Shown: positions 17,300-26,734 of the stretch, one piece after another
How positions within the stretch are numbered: position 1 is the first letter of the stretch
Layout: the number at the start of each line of letters is the position of its first letter
From: Muribaculaceae bacterium
GTDB lineage: Bacteria; Bacteroidota; Bacteroidia; Bacteroidales; Muribaculaceae
Direction: 5' to 3'
NCBI GenBank assembly: GCA_017621845.1
Contig: JAGASI010000020.1
Location: forward strand, 24,149-88,148
Length of the DNA stretch: 64,000 nucleotides
Made by a program: the position numbers and the translations under genes
Notes under the pieces: generated by a model
Seen by the model: the letters and a program-made list of their open reading frames with translations, nothing else
Told to the model about the DNA's origin: nothing
Database searches by the model: none

Positions 17300-19972
17300 A
17301 TGAAAGTAACGTTTAACATAAACTACCGCACAAACTGGGGCGAGAGTGTGTATCTTACCGGACAGTCGGCACGTCTTGGCTCAGGAAATCTTGATGCCGC
17401 CGTGGCTATGAAGCTTGATGGAGTTGACCACTGGAGCGCTGAGTTGGATATTCCGGCCAACAGTCGTGATTTTCAGTACAGATATATCGTCAAGCATGAA
17501 AACGGAGCCGTCAAACAAGAGTGGGGCCATCCCCATGTGTTTGTACGACCGGTATCATCAACTCCTGTCGCCATCTATGACCGTTGGCAAGACCAGCCCT
17601 GGGATAAACCATATTATTCATCGGCTATCACCGACTGTATATGTATGCGCGATAATCGTGCCGAGGGAGTCAAGCCTGCCGAAGGTCAGGTAACACTGCG
17701 TGTTACCGCCCCTATGGTCAAGGCCGACCAACAAGTTGCTGTCTGTGGATCTTCACCTATTTTGGGCGGTTGGGACCCCTCCAAGGCTCTTGTGATGAGC
17801 GATGCCACCTTCCCCGTATGGGAAATTAATTTCCCGGCCAAGGATGTCAGTGCCGGATGTGAATTCAAATTTCTCATCGTGGATAAAAAAGGTGAGGTTG
17901 TAGCTTGGGAGCTCGGCGATAACCGTGTTCTTGACGTCATACCCGTTACCGACCGGGCAACGGTCGTTGACGGACTGAGATTGCGCAACCCTCTCACTCC
18001 CTGGCGTGGCACCGGTGTCGCTATACCGGTATTCTCGGTTAGAACCGAGGATGATTTTGGCGTTGGTGATTTCTACTCGCTCAAGAAAATCATCGACTGG
18101 GCCGCTCTCACCGGTCAGAATTTTGTACAAATTCTACCCATCAACGATACCACAATGACCGGCACGTGGACCGACTCTTACCCTTATAATGCCAACTCCA
18201 CATTTGCGCTCCACCCCATGTATGTGCGTCTCGAAGCTGTAGGGGAACTCAAGGATGAGGCCCGTCGCAACTACTATGCCTCGCTCGCCAAGGAACTGAA
18301 CGCTCTCAAGGAAGTCGACTATGAGCGTGTCAACCAAGGCAAGACCGAGTATATGCATGAGATTTTTGCCCAAGATGGTGCCAAGACATTGTCTTCAGCG
18401 CCTTTCAAGGCATTTATAAAAGCCAATGCGTCATGGCTGCCCAATTATGCAGCGTTCTGCGTACTACGTGACAAGTTCGGTACTCCCGACTTTAATCTCT
18501 GGGGCGAGTATAAGGACTTCACCCCCGAGACAGTCGCCAAGGTCACTGCCGAGCATCCCGATGAGATGAACTTTGTCTACTTTGTACAATATCACCTTGA
18601 CCGTCAGATGCGTCATGTGCGAGACTATGCCCATTCGGTAGGAGTTGCCATCAAGGGTGATATCCCTATCGGTATCTCGCGCACGAGCGTTGATGCCTGG
18701 ACCGATACCCGCCTGTTCAACATGGACTGTCAGGCCGGTGCACCACCCGATGACTTCTCGGTGCTGGGTCAGAACTGGGGCTTCCCGACCTATAACTGGG
18801 AAGAGATGAACAAGGACGGCTTCAAATGGTGGCGTGCACGCTTCTCCAAGATGTCGGAATACTTTGACGCCTACCGTATCGATCACGTCTTGGGCTTCTT
18901 CAGAATATGGCAAATCCCCATGGATGCCGTTCATGGCCTCTTGGGCGTATTCAACCCCGCGCTTCCCTACACTCCCGACGAGTTGAGATACAACTATGAC
19001 TTCTGGTTGGATGTAGACCTCCAGACCACTCCCTATATCATGGACTGGTTCTTGGGAGACTTCTTTGGAGAGTATGTCGATGAGGCGCGCGAGCGATTCC
19101 TAGTCGATGCCGGCTATGGTCGCTATCGTCTCAAAGATGAGTTCAATACCCAGCGCAAGGTCGCCGATTACTTTGCAACTCTTGAGAAAGATGCTCACAA
19201 TGACAAACTCTGTGGTGCTCTCCTGGGACTCATCGATCAGGTCCTCTTTATTGAAGATTCTGTCGAGAAAGGTAAATACCATCCGCGCATCTCGGCTCAG
19301 TTTACCTATACCTATCGTTCGTTGAATGACTATGAGCGCTGGTGCTATGACCGACTGTACAATGACTTCTTCTATCATCGTCACAATGACTTCTGGTATG
19401 GCAAGGCAATGTGGAAGCTGCCACCGTTGATTCAGGCTACCGATATGTTGACATGTGCCGAGGACCTTGGTATGATACCCGACTGTGTGCCGGCTGTGAT
19501 GAGCGCTCTCGAGATTCTTTCTCTCGAGATACAGCGTATGCCTAAAGACCCGCGTGTCGAGTTTGGTGACACATGGCATTATCCCTACTACTCGGTATGT
19601 ACCACTTCGACCCACGACATGGGCGGTATAAGACTGTGGTGGGAGCAGGACCACGATAAAGCTCAGCACTATTACAACAATGTTCTTCATGAGGGTGGTG
19701 CAGCTCCTTTCTTTGCCGAGCCTTGGATATGTGATAAGATTGTCGACATGCACCTCAAGTCGCCCTCGATGCTGTGTATCCTCCCCTTGCAGGATTACCT
19801 CTCGACCGACGGGGCGTTGCGTCGTCGTGACCCCAACGAGGAAGTCATCAATGTTCCCGCCAATCCGCGTCACTACTGGCGCTATCGTATGCACCTGACC
19901 ATGGAGCAACTACTGGCTGCCACCGAGTTCAACGACAACTTGCGCGACAAGATCCACGCCGCCGGCCGTTGA
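17300..19972 (+). CDS. malQ: 4-alpha-glucanotransferase with N-terminal starch-binding domains
   Basis: An 890-residue GH77 enzyme. Residues about 1-105 and 125-230 are two CBM20-like starch-binding modules (VTFNINYRTNWGESVYLTG and the VAVCGSSPILGGWDPSKALVM type). The rest is the amylomaltase barrel, with DAYRIDHVLGFFRIW (nucleophile Asp about 528) and CAEDLG (acid/base Glu about 721). This layout is the DPE2-like form common in Bacteroidales, which moves glucan units between maltodextrins and branched glucans. No signal peptide is present, so it acts in the cytoplasm. A hairpin terminator follows. Confidence 0.95.
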   Translation: MKVTFNINYRTNWGESVYLTGQSARLGSGNLDAAVAMKLDGVDHWSAELDIPANSRDFQYRYIVKHENGAVKQEWGHPHVFVRPVSSTPVAIYDRWQDQPWDKPYYSSAITDCICMRDNRAEGVKPAEGQVTLRVTAPMVKADQQVAVCGSSPILGGWDPSKALVMSDATFPVWEINFPAKDVSAGCEFKFLIVDKKGEVVAWELGDNRVLDVIPVTDRATVVDGLRLRNPLTPWRGTGVAIPVFSVRTEDDFGVGDFYSLKKIIDWAALTGQNFVQILPINDTTMTGTWTDSYPYNANSTFALHPMYVRLEAVGELKDEARRNYYASLAKELNALKEVDYERVNQGKTEYMHEIFAQDGAKTLSSAPFKAFIKANASWLPNYAAFCVLRDKFGTPDFNLWGEYKDFTPETVAKVTAEHPDEMNFVYFVQYHLDRQMRHVRDYAHSVGVAIKGDIPIGISRTSVDAWTDTRLFNMDCQAGAPPDDFSVLGQNWGFPTYNWEEMNKDGFKWWRARFSKMSEYFDAYRIDHVLGFFRIWQIPMDAVHGLLGVFNPALPYTPDELRYNYDFWLDVDLQTTPYIMDWFLGDFFGEYVDEARERFLVDAGYGRYRLKDEFNTQRKVADYFATLEKDAHNDKLCGALLGLIDQVLFIEDSVEKGKYHPRISAQFTYTYRSLNDYERWCYDRLYNDFFYHRHNDFWYGKAMWKLPPLIQATDMLTCAEDLGMIPDCVPAVMSALEILSLEIQRMPKDPRVEFGDTWHYPYYSVCTTSTHDMGGIRLWWEQDHDKAQHYYNNVLHEGGAAPFFAEPWICDKIVDMHLKSPSMLCILPLQDYLSTDGALRRRDPNEEVINVPANPRHYWRYRMHLTMEQLLAATEFNDNLRDKIHAAGR

Positions 19973-19994
19973 TACCGACTTTTGATAAATCACC

Positions 19995-20034
19995 AATCGG
20001 TCAATATCCCTAAACCCGGGTATTGACCGATTTT
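19995..20034 (+). terminator. Intrinsic terminator after malQ
   Basis: Arms 19995-20010 and 20016-20030 (AATCGGTCAATA.. / ..TATTGACCGATT) form a stem of about 15 bp with one bulge, then TTTTATATT. Confidence 0.8.
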
Positions 20035-20208
20035 ATATTGACAGATACAAGGTCGGCCTACAGTAGCGGTTGGCGTATCTCCTGAACTAATACCAATTGT
20101 AAGCATGGGAGGTTAACAAGACTCTTTTACACGATGACCTGTGGCCTGGGTCGTGGCGGATGCAATGCTGATTTTGAAATATGGGCTTGTTTTATTGAGA
20201 TGCTGATG
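20035..20208. other. Intergenic spacer, nothing recognised
   Basis: Between the malQ terminator and the SPFH gene promoter I see no open frame with family character, no RNA motif and no strong hairpin. Confidence 0.5.
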
Positions 20209-20240
20209 TTGGTGTGCTATTGGAAATTATATTATCTTTG
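20209..20240 (+). promoter_or_regulatory. Promoter for the SPFH-protein gene
   Basis: TTG at 20209-20211, 21-nt spacer, TATCTTTG at 20233-20240. The predicted transcript begins after 20240, which rules out upstream in-frame starts and supports the ATG at 20271. Confidence 0.8.
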
Positions 20241-20270
20241 CAATGTGTAACTATAAAATCAGTAAGTATT

Positions 20271-21167
20271 ATGACTGAGACTGAGAAAAATAAACATGAA
20301 TATGCCTTCAAGGGCATGTGTTTCAATGGATTTGTAGGTATAGTGCTGATATTGGCGTTTATAGGATTGGCGGCAATGATGTTTGTAGAAGATGATGACG
20401 CGTTCCATGTTACGTTGGGAGGCTTGTTTATCTTCTTGGCGGTATTCATGATGCCGGGCTTTGCGATGCTTGAGCCTAACGAGTCGTTGGTGACATTGTT
20501 CTTCGGCAAGTATACAGGTACTATACGTCGCACCGGTTTCTTCTGGTTCATACCTCTGTACACCAAACGTAAGGTGTCGCTGAGAGTTCGCAATCTTGAC
20601 ATCGAGCCTATCAAGGTGAATGACCGCACGGGCAATCCTGTCCTTATCGGCATGGTGCTGGTATGGAAAGTCGAGGATACATATCGTGCGGTATTTGATA
20701 TTGATAGTTTTGGGGGTAATTATTCGGCGGCCTATAATAATTTTGTGTCGATTCAGGCCGACGCCGCGTTGCGAGAGGTGGCAGGTCGCTATGCATACGA
20801 CTCGGACAAAGAGAGTGAGTTGACATTGCGTTCGGGTGGTGATGCTATTAATGATATGCTCGAGCAAAAGATTAATGACCGTCTTGCCATCGCTGGTATC
20901 ACTGTCGTGGAGGCCCGTATCAACTATTTGGCCTACGCACCCGAGATAGCCGCCGTGATGTTGCGCCGACAGCAGGCCGCTGCTATTATCTCGGCCCGCG
21001 AGAAAATTGTTGAGGGCGCTGTGTCAATGGTAGATATGGCCCTGCGTCGTCTCGAACAAGACCATGTGGTTGAACTCAAGGACTCGGACAAGAGTGCTAT
21101 TGTCGGCAATCTGCTGATGGTGCTGTGCTCTGATGACTCGGCACGACCTGTTATTCCGGCCAAGTAA
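20271..21167 (+). CDS. SPFH/band-7 domain membrane protein
   Basis: A 298-residue protein. Two hydrophobic segments near the N-terminus (about residues 15-65) are followed by an SPFH domain with LEPNESLVTLFFGKYTGTIRRTGFFWF and the DRTGNPVLIGMVLVWKVEDTYRAVFDID region. SPFH proteins form large membrane-bound oligomers or cages linked to membrane domains and proteases. The frame is open upstream, but the promoter at 20209-20240 places the start at this ATG. The helicase gene follows after 23 bp on the same strand, so the two are probably co-transcribed, with no obvious functional link. Confidence 0.85.
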   Translation: MTETEKNKHEYAFKGMCFNGFVGIVLILAFIGLAAMMFVEDDDAFHVTLGGLFIFLAVFMMPGFAMLEPNESLVTLFFGKYTGTIRRTGFFWFIPLYTKRKVSLRVRNLDIEPIKVNDRTGNPVLIGMVLVWKVEDTYRAVFDIDSFGGNYSAAYNNFVSIQADAALREVAGRYAYDSDKESELTLRSGGDAINDMLEQKINDRLAIAGITVVEARINYLAYAPEIAAVMLRRQQAAAIISAREKIVEGAVSMVDMALRRLEQDHVVELKDSDKSAIVGNLLMVLCSDDSARPVIPAK

Positions 21168-21190
21168 AACAGTTTATAACTACAAAATTG

Positions 21191-23311
21191 ATGACCCGGG
21201 AGACCAATAAAGAGACCGAGCTGGCCCGTCAGCTGATAGAAAATACAGGAGTCAATGTATTTCTAACGGGGCGTGCCGGCACGGGTAAGACGACATTCCT
21301 CAAACAGCTGTGCGCTTCATCCAACAAGCGCATGGTTGTGTTGGCGCCTACCGGTATCGCGGCCATCAATGCCGGCGGAATGACGATACACTCGTTTTTT
21401 CAGTTGCCGTTCTCGCCATATGTCCCCGGTACGGTTATTCAATCGTCAGGACGTCGATATGATCGATTTGCTAAAGAAAAGCGTCGGTTGATACGCACGC
21501 TCGACATGATAGTCATTGACGAAATTTCGATGGTGCGTGCCGATTTGTTGGATGCCGTGGATGCGTCGTTGCGTCGCCATCGCAATCCCCGTTTGCCCTT
21601 TGGCGGAGTGCAGTTATTGTTGATAGGAGACCTCGGCCAGCTCGCGCCGGTGGTGAAACCTGACGAATGGAAATTGTTGTCGCCTCATTATGACACGCCA
21701 TATTTCTTCTCGTCATTGGCCTTGAAAGAGGCCGGCTATCAGATGGTGGAACTTACCCATGTCTACCGCCAGCGTGACAGTCATTTTCTGGAATTGTTGA
21801 ACCGCGTGCGCTCCAATACAGCCGACACCGGTACGCTTGTAGAGCTTAACCGCCGCTATATTCCAGACTTCGAGCCTGATGACGCTGAGGGATATGTGAG
21901 GCTCACCACCCACAATGACCGCGCGCGTGCTATTAACCGTGAGCGCCTTGATGCTCTCATAACACCTGAGGTGACATATGATGCTATTGTCAAGGGCGAC
22001 TTCCCCGAATCATCTTTCCCGGCTGATGAATACTTGACGCTCAAGGAGGGGGCGCGCGTGATGTTTCTGCGCAACGATAGCACTATAGGCTACTTTAACG
22101 GCATGTTGGGACGTATAGTGAGCCTTAATGATAACAATATAGAGGTCATGCCCGACGGAGGTACCGAGACCTTGACGGTAGAGCCGGTGGTGTGGGAAAA
22201 TACCAAGTATTCTCTCGACCGCAAGTCGGGAAATATAGTCGAGAATGTTATCGGTACTTTTGCCCAGTATCCGCTGAGGACGGCATGGGCTATCACAATA
22301 CATAAGAGCCAGGGGCTGACCTTTGAACGGGCCATCATCAACGCCTCGTCATCATTTGCCCACGGACAAACATACGTTGCGCTCAGCCGTTGCCGCACAC
22401 TCGAGGGCCTCGTGCTGGATGCTCCGCTCACAGCCCGGGCCATAATCAGCGATGTCAATGTGGTGAATTATGTCAACGGCCAACGTGCTGCAACCATAAC
22501 CGAGGACACCGTGACAGCGCTTACACGGGCCTACGGGCTACATTTGTTGGACCTGATGTTAGGATTTGAGGACCTGAGGCGGGTATTTGATATGTTGAGG
22601 AGGATTGTCGACGAATATATGTCGCGGACATTCCCTCGGCTGGCCGGACGTTACGCGATAGCCGACAAGTTGCTGGCCGACGATATGGAAAAGGTTGCAA
22701 CGACTTTTTCGGCCTTATATCACTCCCAAGGAGGAGTCAGCGACTCTCTTGCCGAGCGTATCAAGGGAGCCTGCGGCTATTTCGGCGAAAAAGTCGAAAG
22801 CTTTGTGGCCTTGCTCAGAGATACACCCGAAGAGACAGACAACAAGGACGTTACACATCGCTTGCTCGACGCCTTGGACGCCGTGAAGGAGTATGTTAAT
22901 ATCAAGCGCTATCTGTTTAAGACATTTGCTGTAGAGGATTTTGACAGCCGGAGATACCAAGAGGTGTATGCGCGTGCTTTATTGGCAATAGACAATCCCG
23001 CGGCCGCCAAAAAGAAGGCGTCATCCAAGGGCAATACTTCGTCTCGTCGCAAACCCACCGACAAGGTGCCTGATGATGTCGTAAATCCCGCGCTTTACCT
23101 GCGGCTGGTGGCATGGCGCCGTGAATTGGCGACCCAGTTGTCTGTGCCGGCCTATGTCATCATCTCCAACCGCTCGATTGTTGAGATCTCCAATAGAATG
23201 CCACTGACGATGAGTGAACTTAAGAAAATTCCCGGCATCGGAGATGTCAAGGCCCGCAATTATGGCACCAAAATACTGCAATTGGTGATCAATGGAGATG
23301 AAAACGATTAA
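21191..23311 (+). CDS. Pif1/RecD-like superfamily 1 helicase with C-terminal HRDC domain
   Basis: A 706-residue protein. Residues 1-420 form the helicase core: Walker A GRAGTGKTTFL, APTGIAA, Walker B IDEISMV, GDLGQLAPVV, and the C-terminal AITIHKSQGLTFERAIIN / YVALSRCR motifs of the Pif1/RecD group. The last ~80 residues form an HRDC domain with a helix-hairpin-helix-like KIPGIGDVKARNYG. Predicted role is 5'-3' DNA unwinding in replication or repair. ATG at 21191 is chosen over a TTG three bases upstream. It follows the SPFH gene by 23 bp. Confidence 0.9.
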   Translation: MTRETNKETELARQLIENTGVNVFLTGRAGTGKTTFLKQLCASSNKRMVVLAPTGIAAINAGGMTIHSFFQLPFSPYVPGTVIQSSGRRYDRFAKEKRRLIRTLDMIVIDEISMVRADLLDAVDASLRRHRNPRLPFGGVQLLLIGDLGQLAPVVKPDEWKLLSPHYDTPYFFSSLALKEAGYQMVELTHVYRQRDSHFLELLNRVRSNTADTGTLVELNRRYIPDFEPDDAEGYVRLTTHNDRARAINRERLDALITPEVTYDAIVKGDFPESSFPADEYLTLKEGARVMFLRNDSTIGYFNGMLGRIVSLNDNNIEVMPDGGTETLTVEPVVWENTKYSLDRKSGNIVENVIGTFAQYPLRTAWAITIHKSQGLTFERAIINASSSFAHGQTYVALSRCRTLEGLVLDAPLTARAIISDVNVVNYVNGQRAATITEDTVTALTRAYGLHLLDLMLGFEDLRRVFDMLRRIVDEYMSRTFPRLAGRYAIADKLLADDMEKVATTFSALYHSQGGVSDSLAERIKGACGYFGEKVESFVALLRDTPEETDNKDVTHRLLDALDAVKEYVNIKRYLFKTFAVEDFDSRRYQEVYARALLAIDNPAAAKKKASSKGNTSSRRKPTDKVPDDVVNPALYLRLVAWRRELATQLSVPAYVIISNRSIVEISNRMPLTMSELKKIPGIGDVKARNYGTKILQLVINGDEND

Positions 23312-23346
23312 CTCAGCTATAATTTAATAAAATCTTAATATCATAT

Positions 23347-23397
23347 ATGACTGACGATAATAAGAAAAACGCGCTACCCATTAGTAGCCGGTGGTGA
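23347..23397 (+). pseudogene. Orphan N-terminal stub of a Ser/Thr kinase gene
   Basis: A 16-codon frame whose first 11 residues (MTDDNKKNALP) match the start of the kinase at 12458 (MTDDKKKNALP). The 33 bases differ at three positions, two of them synonymous. Similarity ends at 23379, and after five unrelated codons a TGA follows. It looks like what remains of a second kinase copy whose body was deleted or replaced. The breakpoint lies about 25 bp from the end of the phosphatase gene. Confidence 0.7.
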
Positions 23398-23402
23398 GCG
23401 GT

Positions 23403-23927
23403 TTAGCTCAGGCGGTTGTAGAGGGTTTCACAGCCTTGCTCGAGGAGGTCGAGGACGAGTTCAAAGCCTTCGGCGCCTTCGTAGTAGGGGTCGGGGACGG
23501 CGTAGTAGTGGCGTGAGTCAAGGAACGTCGCCATGGGGACAACCTTGGCCGTGTCTTCGAGGGTGGGGGCCATGCGGCGGAGGTTGCTCACGTTGTTGTC
23601 GTCCATGCCTATAATCAGGTCGTAGTTGTCAAAGTCGCTTGTCCTGACCTGGCGGCACACGTGGCGGAAGTCATAGCCTCGGCGACGGCCGTGGGCGCGC
23701 ATACGCTCGTCGGGGAGGTCCCCCACGTGCCAGCCACCGGTAGCCGCTGAGTCTATTTCCCAGCGCGTCTCGGCTCCGTGTCGCTCAACCACGGCGTGCA
23801 TGATGCCGTCGGCCGCCGGTGACCGGCATATATTGCCCAGGCATACAAACAATACTCTTATCTTGTCACTGTTTCTCAGCGAGTCAAGCAATTCGCCGAG
23901 TTTCTTGTTATTGGAGGTAGTGGTCAT
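23403..23927 (-). CDS. Low-molecular-weight protein tyrosine phosphatase
   Basis: A 174-residue protein. The P-loop CLGNICRS spans Cys29 to Ser36, with Cys29 as nucleophile and Arg35 binding phosphate. The general-acid loop is PDPYYEG near residue 145. The N-terminal ~20 residues are an extension beyond the family's usual start (IRVLFVCLGN), but the ATG at 23927 is the only good one. In other bacteria such enzymes dephosphorylate tyrosine kinases of capsule systems; no such kinase is nearby. It has its own -7 box about 65 bp upstream. Confidence 0.92.
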   Translation of the reverse strand: MTTTSNNKKLGELLDSLRNSDKIRVLFVCLGNICRSPAADGIMHAVVERHGAETRWEIDSAATGGWHVGDLPDERMRAHGRRRGYDFRHVCRQVRTSDFDNYDLIIGMDDNNVSNLRRMAPTLEDTAKVVPMATFLDSRHYYAVPDPYYEGAEGFELVLDLLEQGCETLYNRLS

Positions 23928-23991
23928 TTTTTTTAGGGAGTGTTAAATATCTTTGGCGCCGTTAGATGTGAGGACGCGCTTGTGATTACAA

Positions 23992-23999
23992 CAAAGGTA
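23992..23999 (-). promoter_or_regulatory. Promoter -7 box for the LMW phosphatase gene
   Basis: TACCTTTG on the minus strand, directly after the RNase P RNA terminator and 65 bp before the gene. The -33 region is T-rich but lacks a clear TTG. Confidence 0.65.
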
Positions 24000-24024
24000 G
24001 TGAAAATATGTTGATTGTAAAATG

Positions 24025-24056
24025 ACGACACCGTGAGCGGGAACTCGCGGTGTCGT
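24025..24056 (-). terminator. Terminator of the RNase P RNA gene
   Basis: ACGACACCG (minus strand 24056-24048) pairs with CGGTGTCGT (24033-24025) through a 14-nt loop, followed by a short T-rich stretch (CATTTTAC). It lies just past the 3' end of rnpB. Confidence 0.65.
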
Positions 24057-24063
24057 TATATAA

Positions 24064-24453
24064 GCAGGGCCGGGTATAAGCCGGGTTATGTAGTGAAGCC
24101 GGTTTCGAGCGTGAGCTGACCTGTCTGTCACTTCTCGTCATTTATCTACGGGCGCGTGTCACCACGGTCCTTTAGCAGTCTACCCCCCGACAATGGGCGA
24201 GCCACCCTTAAATGCCGGTATACTTGACCTTGCAACCCATAAGACGTGCGGCGCGCTATGTTGCCATAACGCCCGGTGAGCTCTTACCTCACCTTTTCAC
24301 CCTTACCGACCTCGTGATGAAGCCGGCGGTTGTTTTCTGTCACGCTACTCTGCCCTCACGGACAGCTTGCCGTTAACAAGTATGGCGCTCTGTGTTGCCC
24401 GGACTTTCCTCTTGTCCCTCATGCGTGGACAAGCGACGAGACCCCGGCCCTGA
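24064..24453 (-). ncRNA. rnpB: RNase P RNA (bacterial type A)
   Basis: On the minus strand the conserved landmarks appear in order: GAGGAAAGTCCGGGC near the 5' end, GACAGAAA, the GTAAGGGTGAAAAGGTG block, AGACTGCT, the GATAAATGACGAG region and a 3' AACCCGGCTTATA. The two ends close helix P1 (CAGGGCCGGG at 24452-24443 with CCCGGCCCTG at 24074-24065). Length is about 390 nt. It is the catalytic RNA that matures tRNA 5' ends. Its 5' end starts only about 5 bases after the lpxA stop codon, and no clear independent promoter was found. Confidence 0.95.
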
Positions 24454-24458
24454 TAGAA

Positions 24459-25235
24459 TTAGATATATCCTTTGATGATGCCTCGCTTGGAGTTGCGCAC
24501 AAACATGATGATCTCGTCACGCTCGGGAGTGGCGGGGAGCTCGGCTTCGATACGTGCCACGGCGTCCGATACGTTCAACCCCGATAGATATAGATATCTA
24601 TAGATATCCTGGATGTCGCGTATGGTCTCGGAGGGGAAGTTGCGGCGGCGCAGGCCGATGGAGTTGATGCCGGTATATGAGATAGGCTCACGTGCGGCCT
24701 TGACATAGGGGGGGACGTCTTTGTTTATCAATGCACCACCTTGTACCATGATGTGACTGCCGAGGTGACAGAACTGGTGAACGAGTGTGCCACCACCAAC
24801 GATGGCCCAGTCATCGACCTGAACCTCTCCTGCGAGTTGGGTCGCATTGGCAAGGATTACGTTGTTGCCGACGATACAGTCATGGGCTACGTGGCAGTAG
24901 GCCATAATCAGGCAGTTGCTACCAATAACTGTTCGGCCCTTGGCGGCAGTGCCACGGTTGACAGTGACAAATTCACGTATGGTGGTGTTGTCGCCGATGA
25001 TGGCAGTCGTGTCTTCGCCTTTGAATTTGAGGTCTTGGGGTATGGCACCAATTACGGCCCCGGGGAAGATAGTAACGTTGCGGCCGATGCGGGTTCCCTC
25101 AAGGATTGTAACGTTGCTGCCTATGCGTGTCCCTTCGCCGATTTCGACATTCTGGTCGATGGTGACAAAAGGGTCGATAACAACACTCGGGGCAATCTTG
25201 GCGGCCGGGTGAATGTATGCTAATGGTTGTTTCAT
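24459..25235 (-). CDS. lpxA: UDP-N-acetylglucosamine O-acyltransferase
   Basis: A 258-residue left-handed beta-helix enzyme built of hexapeptide repeats (IHPAAKIAPSVVIDPFVTID..., IGEGTRIGSNVTI...). The GDNTTIREFVTVNRGT and the MAYCHVAHDC segment with the catalytic histidine are typical of LpxA. It adds the first acyl chain in lipid A synthesis in the cytoplasm. Third gene of lpxD-lpxC/fabZ-lpxA, 66 bp after lpxC-fabZ. Its stop abuts rnpB. Confidence 0.97.
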   Translation of the reverse strand: MKQPLAYIHPAAKIAPSVVIDPFVTIDQNVEIGEGTRIGSNVTILEGTRIGRNVTIFPGAVIGAIPQDLKFKGEDTTAIIGDNTTIREFVTVNRGTAAKGRTVIGSNCLIMAYCHVAHDCIVGNNVILANATQLAGEVQVDDWAIVGGGTLVHQFCHLGSHIMVQGGALINKDVPPYVKAAREPISYTGINSIGLRRRNFPSETIRDIQDIYRYLYLSGLNVSDAVARIEAELPATPERDEIIMFVRNSKRGIIKGYI

Positions 25236-25301
25236 ACTTTTGAATGTTTGCTGATAAGTTGTGGAGCAGTGAATATTTAAGTGAAAAAGAATGATGCGAT
25301 G

Positions 25302-26684
25302 TTATTTATTCTTGACAATCTGGGCCATGAACTCACACTCGGTGACGAGCTTCTCGCCAACAAAAGCACGTCCTTTCATTACGGCACATCCGCGGCGCAG
25401 TTCGGTCATGAATGACACGTGGAATAGTATAGTATCGCCGGGGACTACTTTCTGGCGGAATTTGACATTGTCAATCTTCATGAAGTATGTAGAGTAACGC
25501 TCGGGGTCATCGACAGTAGAGAGTACCAGCAGGCCACCGGTCTGGGCCATTGCTTCGACTTGGAGAACGCCGGGCATGACAGGTTCTTGGGGGAAGTGCC
25601 CCTGGAAGAAAGGCTCGTTGGCGGTGACATTCTTCACGCCCACGATATAGTTCTCGCTCTTGTCGATAATCTTGTCGATGAGCAGGAAAGGATAACGGTG
25701 GGGGAGCATACGACGAATGTCATTATTGTCCCAGATGGGGGCTATGTTTGGATTGTATACGGGGGCGATGACATCCATGCGTTTTACGTCGCGACGCAGT
25801 AGTTTGGTCAGCTTGGAATTGATTGAGTGACCTGGGCGTGTGGCCAGGATACGGCCTTTGAGGGGACGGCCTATGAGGGCGATGTCACCGATGATGTCAA
25901 GGAGTTTGTGACGTGCGGGTTCATTGTCATGTACAAGAGGGGTCTCATTGATAAAGCCATATTCTGAGACGTGTTTATGAGGCACGCCCATGAGGTCGGC
26001 GATATGGTCGAGTTGTTCCTGGCTCAGTGGAGAGTCATATATGACCACGGCATTGTTGAGGTCACCACCCTTGATGAGATTGGCTTTAAGTAGTTGCTCG
26101 ATTTCTCGGACAAATACAAATGTGCGGCTTGAGGCAATCTCGTCTTTAAAGTCGGCGATATGGTCGAGTGTGGCATACTGGTTGGCAAGGATGGGGGAGT
26201 CGTAGTTGATTTTGACATCGAGGGTGAACTCGTCATCGGGAAGGACAACGATATGGGCGCCGGTTTCCTCGTCCTTAACTTCGATTTTATGTCTTACGAC
26301 AAAGTATTCTTTTTCGGCGGACTGTTCCTGAAGTCCCACGCGTTCAATCTCTTGGGCATATACCATGGCGCTACCCTCGAGGATAGGCATCTCGGGAGCG
26401 TTCACCTCGATAAGGACATTGTCGATGCCGGCGGCGTAAAGTGCAGCCATGGCGTGTTCGATAGTGCTGATGGTTACCGGTCCGTTACCAATGACTGTAC
26501 CACGGTTGGTGGCAATGACATTCTCGGCTACAGCATCGATAACAGGGGCATCATCAAGATCGATGCGTTTAAATTTGTATCCATGGTTGTCGGGAGCCGG
26601 AAGAAATGTGGCTTTGATTTCGATGCCTGTATGCAGGCCTTTACCGGTGACTTCAAATGAGTCCTTGAGTGTAAGTTGCTTCAT
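25302..26684 (-). CDS. lpxC/fabZ: Fused UDP-3-O-acyl-GlcNAc deacetylase / beta-hydroxyacyl-ACP dehydratase
   Basis: A 460-residue bifunctional protein. Residues 1-305 are LpxC, the committed zinc deacetylase of lipid A synthesis, with [10 protein letters not shown], the [14 protein letters not shown] block and [10 protein letters not shown] carrying the zinc and catalytic residues. Residues about 315-460 are FabZ, with [34 protein letters not shown] and its His/Glu pair. The fusion is common in Bacteroidota and Chlorobi. It joins control of the lipid A and fatty acid branches that compete for hydroxyacyl-ACP. It lies between lpxD and lpxA. Confidence 0.97.
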   Translation of the reverse strand: MKQLTLKDSFEVTGKGLHTGIEIKATFLPAPDNHGYKFKRIDLDDAPVIDAVAENVIATNRGTVIGNGPVTISTIEHAMAALYAAGIDNVLIEVNAPEMPILEGSAMVYAQEIERVGLQEQSAEKEYFVVRHKIEVKDEETGAHIVVLPDDEFTLDVKINYDSPILANQYATLDHIADFKDEIASSRTFVFVREIEQLLKANLIKGGDLNNAVVIYDSPLSQEQLDHIADLMGVPHKHVSEYGFINETPLVHDNEPARHKLLDIIGDIALIGRPLKGRILATRPGHSINSKLTKLLRRDVKRMDVIAPVYNPNIAPIWDNNDIRRMLPHRYPFLLIDKIIDKSENYIVGVKNVTANEPFFQGHFPQEPVMPGVLQVEAMAQTGGLLVLSTVDDPERYSTYFMKIDNVKFRQKVVPGDTILFHVSFMTELRRGCAVMKGRAFVGEKLVTECEFMAQIVKNK

Positions 26685-26734
26685 GTCTATATGAGATGTT
26701 ATTTTATTAAGCGAGGGTAATGAATTGGTTATGT

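Noticed and set aside
19100..19909. 269-codon minus-strand frame opposite malQ
   Set aside because: No start context, promoter or domain; it is a shadow of the amylomaltase gene.
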